From: Solobacterium sp.
GTDB lineage: Bacteria > Bacillota_I > Bacilli_A > Erysipelotrichales > Erysipelotrichaceae
Length of the DNA: 37,346 nucleotides
Direction of reading: 5' to 3'
Assembly: GCA_017941735.1 (NCBI GenBank)
Contig: JAGAVW010000038.1
Span: 1 to 37,346 of the forward strand
Numbering within the stretch: the first letter of the stretch is position 1; every line of letters begins with the position of its first letter. The notes under the pieces are model-generated. The model was not told the origin of the DNA, did not search any database, and worked only from the letters and a program-made list of their open reading frames with translations. A program made the translations under genes and the position numbers. This document shows positions 1-8,108 of this stretch, piece by piece.

Positions 1-58
1 AATACTGTCTGAACAGTTATAGGAACAAATCCACAGTACACAATACAAGCATAGCAGT

Positions 59-87
59 TTGGCCTACTGTATGCCTGTAAATATGTT
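59..87 (+). promoter_or_regulatory. possible promoter of the ADP-ribosylglycohydrolase operon
   Basis: TTGGCC at 59-64 and TATGTT at 82-87 are separated by 17 bases. Each box matches the sigma-A consensus at 4 of 6 positions, so this is only a fair candidate. The -35 box is also one arm of a 7-bp inverted repeat (TTGGCCT 59-65, AGGCCAA 90-96). The rest of 1-145 holds no gene that I can support. Confidence 0.35.
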
Positions 88-106
88 TAAGGCCAAGAAA
101 GGAATT

Positions 107-134
107 ATTATCTAACCTGACCTAATTAGATAAT
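107..134. promoter_or_regulatory. 9-bp palindrome, possible operator or leader hairpin
   Basis: ATTATCTAA (107-115) and TTAGATAAT (126-134) form a perfect inverted repeat with a 10-base spacer. It ends just upstream of the GAGGAGG ribosome binding site of the first gene. It could be a repressor operator; GntR-type regulators control the comparable E. coli yegTUV genes. It could also be an RNA hairpin that limits ribosome access. No regulator gene lies next to it in this window. Confidence 0.45.
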
Positions 135-145
135 ACGAGGAGGTT

Positions 146-1171
146 ATGAATCAAAGACAATCAAAAATTTTAGGTTCTTTATTGGCGGCTTCCGTTGCGG
201 ATGCAATGGGATGCTGCACAGAAAATGGTTCGATTGAAACCATCCAAAACTACTTTGGAGGCTATTGTGAAGACGTCGTCGATATGCCAGAAGGTTCCTT
301 TCCACACGGAGGAAGTGAAAAAGGGGTTGTTACAGATGATTTTTCAATTTCTTATTATAGTTTAGAAGAGTTTTTGAAAGATGGTGGTGTAACCGAAGAA
401 GGCGCAAAGCGTGCTGTAATACGTTGGTTTGAAGAACCAAATTCCAAATACATTCGTTATGCAGGCCCAACCTCAAGAGCTGCATACAACCGACTCAAAG
501 GAATTCCGATGCCACACACAAAACAAGACAATCTTGTCACACGGAATCGTGAAGCAAGTAATGGTGCTGCGATGAAGGTTGGTTGTGTTGGTTTATTAAA
601 TGCGGGGAATGTCGATAAAGCAATTGATGATGCAATTACGATGTGTAAAGTAACGCATGATAACGCGATTGCTTTATCAGGCGCTTGTGCCATTGCAGCA
701 TCCACCGCAAAAGCAATGGAAGATCGTGTGTCTTGGATTGAAGTAGTACAAGCTGGCTTCTATGGCGCAAAAGAAGGCTATCGCCGCTCATTTGAAACTG
801 CATTTCCAACATGTGGTGCTATGGTAGAGAGACGCATGGAGTATGCGATTGATTTAGGCATGGAATACCAAGATAATTTCGATTTGGCTATGCAAGAATT
901 ATCAAAGCGGATTGGAACTGGATTACCTGCTAATGAAGCAGTTCCTGCTGCATATGGAATGATTACCGCAACCAAAGGGGATGCGTGGAAGACCATCTTA
1001 ATGGCAGTCAATGCAGGGGATGATACGGATACAGTCGGATGTATGGCTGGTTATATTGTTGGTGCGTTAGAAGGTGCAGAAGCAGTTTCTTCTTATCTTG
1101 ATTTAATCAATGAAAAGAATCACTTTGATTTAGAAAAAATGGCATTACAAATTGATGCCATGTTAGGTTAG
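146..1171 (+). CDS. ADP-ribosylglycohydrolase family protein (first of two)
   Basis: A 341-residue DraG/ARH-fold protein, a family of binuclear-metal (Mg or Mn) enzymes that cleave N- or O-glycosidic bonds to ADP-ribose or related ribosyl compounds. Both metal-binding motifs are visible: T63-D64-D65 and D292-D293-T294-D295. The N-terminal GSLLAASVADAMG segment and an internal VTHDNAIALSG segment are also typical of the family. The start follows a strong GAGGAGG site. Its stop codon overlaps the ribosome binding site of the next gene (TAGGAGG), so the two are probably translated together. Together with the following PfkB kinase it resembles E. coli yegU-yegV. The true substrate is unknown; a free ribosyl metabolite is as likely as an ADP-ribosylated protein. 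Confidence 0.88.
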   Translation: MNQRQSKILGSLLAASVADAMGCCTENGSIETIQNYFGGYCEDVVDMPEGSFPHGGSEKGVVTDDFSISYYSLEEFLKDGGVTEEGAKRAVIRWFEEPNSKYIRYAGPTSRAAYNRLKGIPMPHTKQDNLVTRNREASNGAAMKVGCVGLLNAGNVDKAIDDAITMCKVTHDNAIALSGACAIAASTAKAMEDRVSWIEVVQAGFYGAKEGYRRSFETAFPTCGAMVERRMEYAIDLGMEYQDNFDLAMQELSKRIGTGLPANEAVPAAYGMITATKGDAWKTILMAVNAGDDTDTVGCMAGYIVGALEGAEAVSSYLDLINEKNHFDLEKMALQIDAMLG

Positions 1172-1182
1172 GAGGTGCATGT

Positions 1183-2253
1183 ATGAATACGCGTTTTGAT
1201 CGTACATTAGGAGCGTTTCTTGGTTGTGGAATCGGAGATGCCATGGGTGCACCTACCGAAACTAGACCAAACTATTTAATCAAAAAAGATATCGGAAATG
1301 GCGATTATGTGTTCGATTACACGGAGCCTTTAAAGACAACACTAATCGCAGAATGTCCTTCAGCACTACGCAAGGGAATCTGCACGGATGACTTATCGGT
1401 GAGTATTCTTTCTGCCTTAGCTTTTTTAGAAGAAGGGAAAATCACAAAAGAAGCTGCTGAAAAAGCGGTCTTAGAATGGACAAAATACGATGAATATTTC
1501 ATCCCTCATTCAGGCCCATCCACAAGAGAAGCAATTGCGCGCATGGTTGGTTATTATGCCTTAGAAAACAATCGTCCCTATGTACCAGATGATGGTAAAC
1601 ATGGCAGCTATGAAATGGGTAAAACATCTACAAATGGTGCAGGTATGAAAGCATTTGTGGCAGGTGTATTTAATCCAGAAAATGTCGATAAAGCAATTGA
1701 TGACTTGATCGTTTATGCAAGCGTAACCCATCCAAATCGTATCGCGTTATCCGCTGGCGCAGCAGTTGCAGCAGCAACCGCAATCGCGATGAAAGAGAAT
1801 TCAACATTGGATGAAGTGATTGATGCGGGATTCTATGGTGCCAAAGAGGGCTTTGCACGTGCATCGAAACTCTATCCATCGGTTCCAGGAAGTGATGTGG
1901 TGGAACGGATGAAGATGGCAATTTCCATTGGCTTAAAATACAGTGATGACTTTGATCGCTGTATTCAAGAAATGAATGATTTAATTGGTTTAGGAATTCG
2001 AGCAACCGAAGCGATTCCATCTGCCTTTGGATTCTTAGTCGCTGCCCAAGGCGATGTCTTAAAAGCAGTGCACTTAGCAGTGAATGCAGGAGATGATACG
2101 GATACGGTAGGAGCGATTGCAGGCGCAATGGCGGGTGCGTATCGTGGTTTCTCTGGCATTGAAAATGGACAATATCATCTTGATTTATTGACCGATGTAA
2201 ATGGCTTTGCGATTTATGATGTAGCAAAAAGGGTGAGTGAATTAGAAGTATGA
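1183..2253 (+). CDS. ADP-ribosylglycohydrolase family protein (second of two)
   Basis: A 356-residue paralogue of the preceding gene. It has the same order of motifs: GCGIGDAMGAPTE near the N-terminus, the metal ligands T68-D69-D70, VTHPNRIALSAG in the middle, and GDDTDTVG with D304, D305 and D307. Both metal sites are intact, so it should be an active hydrolase. The two paralogues differ along most of their length, which points to an old duplication with divided substrate range and not a recent copy. Its TGA stop overlaps the ATG of the kinase gene (ATGA), a sign of translational coupling. The exact substrate cannot be read from the sequence. Confidence 0.88.
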   Translation: MNTRFDRTLGAFLGCGIGDAMGAPTETRPNYLIKKDIGNGDYVFDYTEPLKTTLIAECPSALRKGICTDDLSVSILSALAFLEEGKITKEAAEKAVLEWTKYDEYFIPHSGPSTREAIARMVGYYALENNRPYVPDDGKHGSYEMGKTSTNGAGMKAFVAGVFNPENVDKAIDDLIVYASVTHPNRIALSAGAAVAAATAIAMKENSTLDEVIDAGFYGAKEGFARASKLYPSVPGSDVVERMKMAISIGLKYSDDFDRCIQEMNDLIGLGIRATEAIPSAFGFLVAAQGDVLKAVHLAVNAGDDTDTVGAIAGAMAGAYRGFSGIENGQYHLDLLTDVNGFAIYDVAKRVSELEV

Positions 2254-3182
2254 GTGAACAAGAAAAGTATGCAGTATTCATGGGCTTTGCATGTGTAGAT
2301 GAATACTACAAGATGTCCGTTTGGCCAGCAGTAGGCGAAAAAGCGAACGCTAAATATGTAGGACCAGTAGCAGGTGGCATGATTGCGAATGCAGCATGTG
2401 TTTGTGCAGGTTATGGTGTGAAAACCCATATGTTTGATATCTGTAGTGCAGCAGCAAATCAAGACTTCCTTTATGAAGATTTGAAGGCGAATCATGTGGA
2501 AACATCTATGGTTTTACGCTTAGAAGGAAAAGAAGATAATCGTTGTATTATCTTCCAATTCCCAGACGGGGATCGCTCCATTGTCTGCGTCAATCCAGAA
2601 CCCGCAAGATATCACCTTAATGAAGATCAAATGGCTTTCTTGAAACAAGCGGAATATGTTTATGGAACCATTGGTTATGGGGATATGGTGGATGATGTAA
2701 AAGCATTGATGAATACCTTAAAAGAAAATGGGGTCAAATTATTCTTTGATGTAGAATCCAACTATTATCGTGAAGATTGGCGTGATTTTATTTCTTGTGC
2801 TTATACCGTAAGTATGAATGAGTGGGGCTTAGAAACATTCCGTAAAGGTGCAGGGTTAGAAGAGGAAGCTTTTATTCAAGAACTCTTTGGACTAGGCATT
2901 CAAAATCTCTTATTAACATTAGGAGAAAAGGGGTGTCGCCTTTTAACAAAAGATGGACTCGACATTAGCTTACCTGCTTATCAAGTAGATATTGTAGATT
3001 GTACGGGGGCAGGGGATACGATTAATGCGACGTTCATGGCTTGTTGTATGTTGGGGTATGACGTAGAAGAAGCGTTACGTTTAGCAAATGCGGCAGCAGC
3101 GATGTCTATCACAAAGGAAGGGCCTCGTGGTGGCATTACGACAATTAAAGAAATACAAGCCTTCTTAAAGGAACATCAATAG
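2250..3182 (+). CDS. PfkB (ribokinase) family carbohydrate kinase
   Basis: A 310-residue kinase with both PfkB signatures. The N-terminal glycine-rich segment contains GGMIANAACVCAGYG (residues 42-56). The C-terminal signature is CTGAGDT (251-257), with D256 as the expected catalytic base; TLGEKG (223-228) lies before it. The family phosphorylates sugars or nucleosides with ATP. The first codon overlaps the stop of the second hydrolase gene by four bases. The simplest reading is that the two upstream hydrolases release a ribose-type sugar which this kinase then phosphorylates, as proposed for yegV beside yegU in E. coli. Substrate specificity is inference. Confidence 0.87.
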   Translation: MSEQEKYAVFMGFACVDEYYKMSVWPAVGEKANAKYVGPVAGGMIANAACVCAGYGVKTHMFDICSAAANQDFLYEDLKANHVETSMVLRLEGKEDNRCIIFQFPDGDRSIVCVNPEPARYHLNEDQMAFLKQAEYVYGTIGYGDMVDDVKALMNTLKENGVKLFFDVESNYYREDWRDFISCAYTVSMNEWGLETFRKGAGLEEEAFIQELFGLGIQNLLLTLGEKGCRLLTKDGLDISLPAYQVDIVDCTGAGDTINATFMACCMLGYDVEEALRLANAAAAMSITKEGPRGGITTIKEIQAFLKEHQ

Positions 3183-3200
3183 AAGGAATGAAACAAAAAG

Positions 3201-3234
3201 AAAACAGTGATTGCGTTCGCAACCACTGTTTTTA
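3201..3234. terminator. bidirectional hairpin terminator between convergent operons
   Basis: AAAACAGTG (3201-3209) pairs with CACTGTTTT (3224-3232), and TTGC (3211-3214) with GCAA (3219-3222) around a GTTC loop. One A-C mismatch interrupts the stem. A-rich and T-rich flanks allow it to end both the kinase operon (+) and the meta-cleavage operon (-). Confidence 0.8.
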
Positions 3235-3252
3235 TGTTTGGGGGGATGTTTC

Positions 3253-4173
3253 TTAACTTACGACTTCTAAGAAGGAAGGAATGAGTTCGCCTTCATAGTA
3301 GAATAAGCCTCTACCAACTTCTGCGACATCCCATACACGTTGTGGGTTATCAGGATAAGCTGCATATCCACCTGCATAGGTTTCAATACGGTTTCCACTT
3401 GGTTCGAAGAAGTAAATGGTTTGTCCACGTGTAATTGCATGACGTGTTGGACCTACATCACGTTTAACGCGATATTTACCAATGAGGTCAGCTGCGTGTC
3501 CAATATCATTCCAGTCTTGGAGATAGAATGCGAAGTGATGCATTTTGCCTGGCTTGTCGTATTCTACGAATGCGATATCGTGTGCTTTATTTCCACCGGT
3601 TAACCATGTAGCAAAGCGCTTGCCATCTTCTGTGTTACAAACTTCTGGTGCATACATACCTAATACTTCAATGAAATAACGTTCTGCTTCTGCGATGTTT
3701 GGTCCATAGCAGAGGAGGTGGTCAAAGCGTTGTGCACGCATTCCACGTGGCTCTTCTTTCCATGGATCTGGGTTTCTTAACATTGGAATATCTGCTGCGA
3801 GTTCTACTTCTGCATAGAGTTGAATGCAGTGGCCGGTTGGAAGCATGAATGCATAACGCTTGCCATAACCTGGTTGTTCATCTTCCGCAACTTTTACTGG
3901 ATATCCAAATTCTTCGGTTGCAACTTTGAGTTCTTCTAAGACTTCTGGGCTTACGACTTTGAATGCAACATAATCTAAGCCTGCTTCGTCTGCTTTACGT
4001 AAAACTACAGAGTGGTGGTCGAATTCATCATACGTTTTCAGCATGACGCGGCCATCGCTTGTGCGGCCTACTTCATCAAGACCGACAACAGTTTTGTAGA
4101 AATTCAGGGTTTCGTCTAGATCTAAGACGCGTAGTTGGATTAAACCTGGTCGAATTGTTTTGCTGATTGCCAT
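3253..4173 (-). CDS. catechol 2,3-dioxygenase (extradiol, XylE/DmpB type)
   Basis: A 306-residue two-domain vicinal oxygen chelate protein, almost the same length as Pseudomonas XylE (307). It uses Fe(II) and O2 to open catechol beside the hydroxyls, giving 2-hydroxymuconic semialdehyde. The iron ligands H152, H213 and E264 match XylE H153, H214 and E265. The second-shell residues H198, H245 and Y254 are kept as well. RPGLIQLRVLDLD near the N-terminus and GPTRHAITRG near residue 241 closely resemble XylE. It is the last gene of the operon, 26 bases after the ferredoxin gene, with an AGGAGG site before its ATG. An intact oxygen-dependent enzyme suggests a host that meets oxygen. Substituted catechols are possible substrates. 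Confidence 0.95.
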   Translation of the reverse strand: MAISKTIRPGLIQLRVLDLDETLNFYKTVVGLDEVGRTSDGRVMLKTYDEFDHHSVVLRKADEAGLDYVAFKVVSPEVLEELKVATEEFGYPVKVAEDEQPGYGKRYAFMLPTGHCIQLYAEVELAADIPMLRNPDPWKEEPRGMRAQRFDHLLCYGPNIAEAERYFIEVLGMYAPEVCNTEDGKRFATWLTGGNKAHDIAFVEYDKPGKMHHFAFYLQDWNDIGHAADLIGKYRVKRDVGPTRHAITRGQTIYFFEPSGNRIETYAGGYAAYPDNPQRVWDVAEVGRGLFYYEGELIPSFLEVVS

Positions 4174-4199
4174 ACTATTTTTCCTCCTATAATTATTCT

Positions 4200-4490
4200 T
4201 TAGTTTTGGCTAAATTTTTTAATTGTTAAGTTACTAGTAGGTTTGATACAACAAGAGAGAACGATATTGTTCTTACGCTCTTCTTCACTCACATGCGCGC
4301 GTGACATGTTTTTGAAGGCGTTGTATTCCCCACTTAATACTTCGATTTTACAAACGCCACATCCTCCGCCACCACATCCATATTGGATGGGACCTTTATG
4401 GGTTCGTTTCATAGCAGATAGAAGGGGTTCATCTTCTCTACAAGTGAAGCTTTCATTTGTAGAAGCATCTATAATTTCATATTCCATCAT
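4200..4490 (-). CDS. [2Fe-2S] ferredoxin, XylT-like
   Basis: A 96-residue plant-type ferredoxin with cluster cysteines C39, C44, C47 and C80 (C81 is an adjacent extra cysteine). The GCGGGGCGVCKIEVLSG segment and the MSRAHV motif resemble XylT of the TOL plasmid. XylT-type ferredoxins re-reduce the iron of catechol 2,3-dioxygenase after inactivation by oxidation or by substrate analogues. The position directly before the dioxygenase gene fits that role. The ATG overlaps the aldolase stop (TAATG), so translation is probably coupled. A second ATG follows at once, so the exact start may be one codon later. Confidence 0.9.
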   Translation of the reverse strand: MMEYEIIDASTNESFTCREDEPLLSAMKRTHKGPIQYGCGGGGCGVCKIEVLSGEYNAFKNMSRAHVSEEERKNNIVLSCCIKPTSNLTIKKFSQN

Positions 4491-5503
4491 TATTTCTCTA
4501 GGTTTTGTTTTAGTTGATAAGCCACATCGATTATCATATCTTCTTGCCCACCAACCATTCCGCGCTTACCGAGTTCTACCATAATGTCACGTGGGTCTAA
4601 CTCATAGGTTTTAACCGCATCATAGACATGTAATAAGAAACTGGAGTAGACGCCCGCATAACCGAGCATGAGAGAACCGTTATCAATTGTTTGTGGTCGT
4701 AACATAATATCATCGATGTGTTCTTGGGCGATGTCCATTAGTTGATAGAAATCGGCACCAATCTCATATCCACTTCTTTTAAGTACGCCACTTAGTACTT
4801 CAATCTGCGCGTTTCCTGCGCCAGCCCCAAGTCCTCTTAACGTGCCATCGATGTAGGATGCGCCACTTTCAATGGCTGCTAAGGAATTTGCGATTGCAAG
4901 ACCCAAATTGTTATGGGCATGGAATCCAACCGGAATCTTTACCGCATTCTTGACGGCTTCAATGCGTGCCTTGACATCAGCTGGTAAGAGATAACCAGCA
5001 GAATCGGCGAGGTTAATATAATCTGCACCATAGCTTTCCATCTTGAGCGCTTCTTCTACGATGCGCTCTGGGGAAGCCATGTGTGTCATCATCAAGAAAC
5101 CTACAGCCATCATGCCTAAATCTTTTGCGGCATAGATGTGTTGGGCACTGACATCGGCTTCGGTCACATGGGTAGCAACACGAACTGCGGTTGCGCCACA
5201 TTTTTGTGCTTGTTTTAAATCGGCGATGGTTCCAATACCTGGGAGAAGTAAGACTGCTAATTTTGCGTTTTTGATTTTTGCACTTGCTGCGGTTAGTAAG
5301 TCAAATTCACTTACTTTAGAGAAACCGTAGTTATAACTAGATCCACCTAATCCATCCCCATGGGTGAGTTCTATGATATCTACGCCTGCAGCATCTAAGC
5401 CACCGGCAATCGCTGCGACTTGTTCTTCGGTGTAACTATGTCTAATGGCATGGCTTCCATCACGCAATGTGGTATCTACAATTGTTACTTTTTTATTTGC
5501 CAT
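4490..5503 (-). CDS. 4-hydroxy-2-oxovalerate aldolase (DmpG/MhpE type)
   Basis: A 337-residue class II aldolase with a TIM-barrel HMGL-like domain. It cleaves 4-hydroxy-2-oxopentanoate to pyruvate and acetaldehyde. VDTTLRDGSHA at residues 9-19 holds R14 and D15, and the metal-binding HAH is at 195-197. The C-terminal helical part, which binds the dehydrogenase partner in DmpFG, is present (DIMLRPQTIDNGSLMLGYAG). The ATG overlaps the dehydrogenase stop by one base (TAATG), consistent with equal synthesis of the two subunits. In the known complex acetaldehyde passes through a tunnel to the dehydrogenase. Confidence 0.94.
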   Translation of the reverse strand: MANKKVTIVDTTLRDGSHAIRHSYTEEQVAAIAGGLDAAGVDIIELTHGDGLGGSSYNYGFSKVSEFDLLTAASAKIKNAKLAVLLLPGIGTIADLKQAQKCGATAVRVATHVTEADVSAQHIYAAKDLGMMAVGFLMMTHMASPERIVEEALKMESYGADYINLADSAGYLLPADVKARIEAVKNAVKIPVGFHAHNNLGLAIANSLAAIESGASYIDGTLRGLGAGAGNAQIEVLSGVLKRSGYEIGADFYQLMDIAQEHIDDIMLRPQTIDNGSLMLGYAGVYSSFLLHVYDAVKTYELDPRDIMVELGKRGMVGGQEDMIIDVAYQLKQNLEK

Positions 5504-6396
5504 TATGCGTTACTCCCTTCTTTCAACATTTTTTCAGCGAATTTTTCTGCTGCGGCAATGGCTGCAGAATTGATGATATCTAGATTTCCACTATAAGCTG
5601 GTAAGAAATCAGCTTGGCCTTCCACTTGGGCGATGACAGTCACCTTATCTCCTTCCATCACCGGTGGGACACGTAAGATGTATCCAGGCACATATTGTTG
5701 TAGTTCTTTAACCATTTCTTCAACCGAATCACGTATGGTTTCAAATGGAACCGATGTATCTTTTACTTTTACGTGAATGGTATCCGTCATCATGAGCGGT
5801 GGTTCTGCAGGGTTGAGGATAATGATTGCTTTTCCCTTATCTGCGCCACCTACCACTTCAATTGCTTTTGCGGTTGTCTCTGTGAATTCATCCATGTTAG
5901 CACGGGTTCCAGGACCAGCACTCTTGGATGAAATACAAGAGATGATTTCAGCATATTCTGCTCCCGCAACGCGAGATACGGCATATACAATTGGGATTGT
6001 TGCTTGCCCACCGCATGTAACCATATTGATATTTGGTGCTTCTTCTAAATCCTTTAGATTCACTACCGGTACACAGTAAGGTCCAATTGCGGCAGGGGTT
6101 AAATCAATTGCGATTTTATTGTGTTCTTTTAATTTTGGGCCATTGAATTTCAGGTGTGCTGCGGCGCTGGTTGCGTCAAAGACAATTTTGATATCCGGAT
6201 CACCGTCTTTGATTAAGCCATCCACACCTTCAATGGTGGTTGGAATACCTTTCGAACGTGCACGTTTGATGCCTTCTGATTCCGCAATCCCACACATCAT
6301 AGCTAGTTCGAGGTGTTTGCTGCGAAAGATTTTATACATCAAGTCACTCCCGATGTTTCCTGGCCCAATAATTGCGACTTTTATTCGTTCTGCCAT
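5503..6396 (-). CDS. acetaldehyde dehydrogenase (acylating), DmpF/MhpF type
   Basis: A 297-residue enzyme that oxidises acetaldehyde with NAD+ and CoA to acetyl-CoA. The Rossmann glycine motif GPGNIG is at residues 11-16 and the catalytic cysteine is C128 in [10 protein letters not shown]. Length and domain order (NAD domain, then catalytic domain) are normal. The gene is joined to the aldolase gene by a TAATG overlap and lies 12 bases after the hydratase gene. It forms the last step of the pathway and feeds acetyl-CoA into central metabolism. Confidence 0.95.
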   Translation of the reverse strand: MAERIKVAIIGPGNIGSDLMYKIFRSKHLELAMMCGIAESEGIKRARSKGIPTTIEGVDGLIKDGDPDIKIVFDATSAAAHLKFNGPKLKEHNKIAIDLTPAAIGPYCVPVVNLKDLEEAPNINMVTCGGQATIPIVYAVSRVAGAEYAEIISCISSKSAGPGTRANMDEFTETTAKAIEVVGGADKGKAIIILNPAEPPLMMTDTIHVKVKDTSVPFETIRDSVEEMVKELQQYVPGYILRVPPVMEGDKVTVIAQVEGQADFLPAYSGNLDIINSAAIAAAEKFAEKMLKEGSNA

Positions 6397-6408
6397 TTGT
6401 CCTCCTTC

Positions 6409-7185
6409 CTATATAAACTTCGCGGAAACGGTTCCCATTTCTCCAAAGTCTGCGATAAATTCATCTCCTTTTTTTGCTTCCGGTGCAGCGGAGAAAGCAC
6501 CCGATAGGATCACTTCACCTTTCTTTAGCACTACGCCATAGCCCCATAAACGATTTGCGAGCCACGCCACAGCGATAGCAGGGTCACCTAGTACAGCGGC
6601 ACCGGTTCCTGTTCCAACAACTTCACCATTTTTCGTGAGGGTCATTGGGACATTTGGTAAGTCAACGTCTTCTAATTTCATCTTCTTAGTACCTAAGACA
6701 TAGCGACCAGAAGAGGCATTATCCGAAACGGTATCCACTAATTTGATTTTCCAATCAGCAACACGGCTATCTACAATTTCGAAGGCAGCTACTACATAAT
6801 CCGTTGCCTTACGTACATCTTCGACGGTAACTTTGCCACCGGTTAAGTCTTCCTTTAATACAAAGGCAATTTCACCTTCGATTTTTGGTTGCATGAGTTC
6901 ATCAATCTTACATTCCCCATTTGGACAATCCATTGCTTGGAATAAATGTCCATAATCTGGTTCATTGACACCTAATTGTTTTTGGATGCCTTCAGAAGTT
7001 AAACCAATCTTTTTACCAGAAATGATATGGCCTTCTTCCACTACGCGATTCACATTTGCGAGTTGGATTGCGTATGCATCATCAATATCTAAAGTGGAAT
7101 CCAAATCTGTAAGTGGGGGAATGGCTTGTCGAGTTGCTTCTGCTTCATAAAGCATATTTGCGTATTTTTGTATTTCTTTTTCCAT
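6409..7185 (-). CDS. 2-oxopent-4-enoate hydratase (DmpE/MhpD type)
   Basis: A 258-residue member of the hydratase/decarboxylase family. It adds water to 2-hydroxypenta-2,4-dienoate to give 4-hydroxy-2-oxovalerate, the aldolase substrate. The metal ligands E103, E105 (KIEGEIAFVL) and E136 (AAFEIVDSR) match MhpD E106, E108 and E139. The segments GVNEPDYGHLF and VDTVSDNAS resemble MhpD more than the decarboxylase DmpH. With no dehydrogenase or tautomerase gene nearby, hydratase is the better choice; an oxalocrotonate decarboxylase role is less likely but cannot be excluded by motif alone. Confidence 0.87.
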   Translation of the reverse strand: MEKEIQKYANMLYEAEATRQAIPPLTDLDSTLDIDDAYAIQLANVNRVVEEGHIISGKKIGLTSEGIQKQLGVNEPDYGHLFQAMDCPNGECKIDELMQPKIEGEIAFVLKEDLTGGKVTVEDVRKATDYVVAAFEIVDSRVADWKIKLVDTVSDNASSGRYVLGTKKMKLEDVDLPNVPMTLTKNGEVVGTGTGAAVLGDPAIAVAWLANRLWGYGVVLKKGEVILSGAFSAAPEAKKGDEFIADFGEMGTVSAKFI

Positions 7186-7255
7186 AAATTTTCCTCATTT
7201 TGGGTACACGAAAAACATCTACCTTTAAGTTATTCAATTTTTGATTTAGAAGATT

Positions 7256-8083
7256 TTATTTACGAGCGAAGAATAGCTTTAATTGATCTGCGAATTCTTG
7301 TGTATGTTCAATTTGTGTCCAGTGTCCACATTTTCCAAATACATGTAATTGTGCGTTTGGAATGAGTTGTAATAACTTATAAGAATTATCGAGTGGAATG
7401 ACACGGTCTTCACGTCCATGGATAATCAAGGTTTCATGTTGGATATCACGGATGTATTGTTGATCATCGGCCATATCTTCAACACCATTTTGTCTTGGCT
7501 CTGGGAACATGGAGGAGAAACTTTCTTGGAAGCCAGGTTGGATACTTCCTTGGTAACGACTTTCCGCAAGTTCAGGTGTTGCGTTGGAGTGGTCGTAGGT
7601 GAAGATGTTGAGTAAACGTTCCATGTTTTCTGGAGAAGGTGTATAACCCCAAACTTGGTCTAAACCATAAGTGATAGGGAAGCTTACACCCATTGCGCCC
7701 ATAAGTACGAGCTTATTAACGCGCTCTGGATAGTTAATTGCGAAGCTTAATGCGAGCGCACCGCCGAACGAGTTACCGACTAGGTTTGCTTTTTCGATGC
7801 CTAATGCATCAAATAATTCTTTCGTTTGTTTTACCCAAACACGCATGCCATAGGTTTGTCCCTCTACACGTTCTGTGTAACCAAATCCGACAAGGTCTGG
7901 TGCGATAACACGATATTCATCTTTTAATAATGGGAATACTTTGTTCCAGTTTGCATAAGCAGTAACGCCTGGCCCGGAACCGTGAAGGAATACGACTGGG
8001 AATCCTTCACCGAGATCGTGATAATTTGTCTTAAAGGCACCCGTTTGAATGCTGTTGGCGATTTCAGGTCTTTGCTGTGTCAT
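7256..8083 (-). CDS. alpha/beta hydrolase, 2-hydroxymuconic semialdehyde hydrolase type
   Basis: A 275-residue C-C bond hydrolase of the DmpD/XylF/MhpC group. It cleaves the ring-fission product to 2-hydroxypentadienoate and a short acid. The oxyanion-hole motif HGSGPG is at residues 34-39 or so. The catalytic triad is S105 (GNSFGG), D226 (GREDRVIP) and H254 (GKCGHW). It follows the IclR gene by 25 bases and a GGAGG site, so the two are probably on one transcript. A 70-base gap with no clear signal separates it from the hydratase gene. Because only the hydrolytic branch is encoded, ketone-type ring-fission products such as those from 3-substituted catechols would suit it best; this last point is inference. 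Confidence 0.9.
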   Translation of the reverse strand: MTQQRPEIANSIQTGAFKTNYHDLGEGFPVVFLHGSGPGVTAYANWNKVFPLLKDEYRVIAPDLVGFGYTERVEGQTYGMRVWVKQTKELFDALGIEKANLVGNSFGGALALSFAINYPERVNKLVLMGAMGVSFPITYGLDQVWGYTPSPENMERLLNIFTYDHSNATPELAESRYQGSIQPGFQESFSSMFPEPRQNGVEDMADDQQYIRDIQHETLIIHGREDRVIPLDNSYKLLQLIPNAQLHVFGKCGHWTQIEHTQEFADQLKLFFARK

Positions 8084-8108
8084 TGTGATTGTCCTCCTTT
8101 TTTAACCT

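Noticed and set aside
4..17. ACTGT-CTGA-ACAGT palindrome at the left edge
   Set aside because: Only 5-bp arms, 130 bases from the first gene, and no promoter beside it; this can arise by chance.
1670..2281. Long antisense reading frame (203 codons) opposite the second ARH gene
   Set aside because: The + strand gene has clear family motifs throughout; the antisense protein is low-complexity (rich in H, L, S, Q) and has no ribosome binding site.
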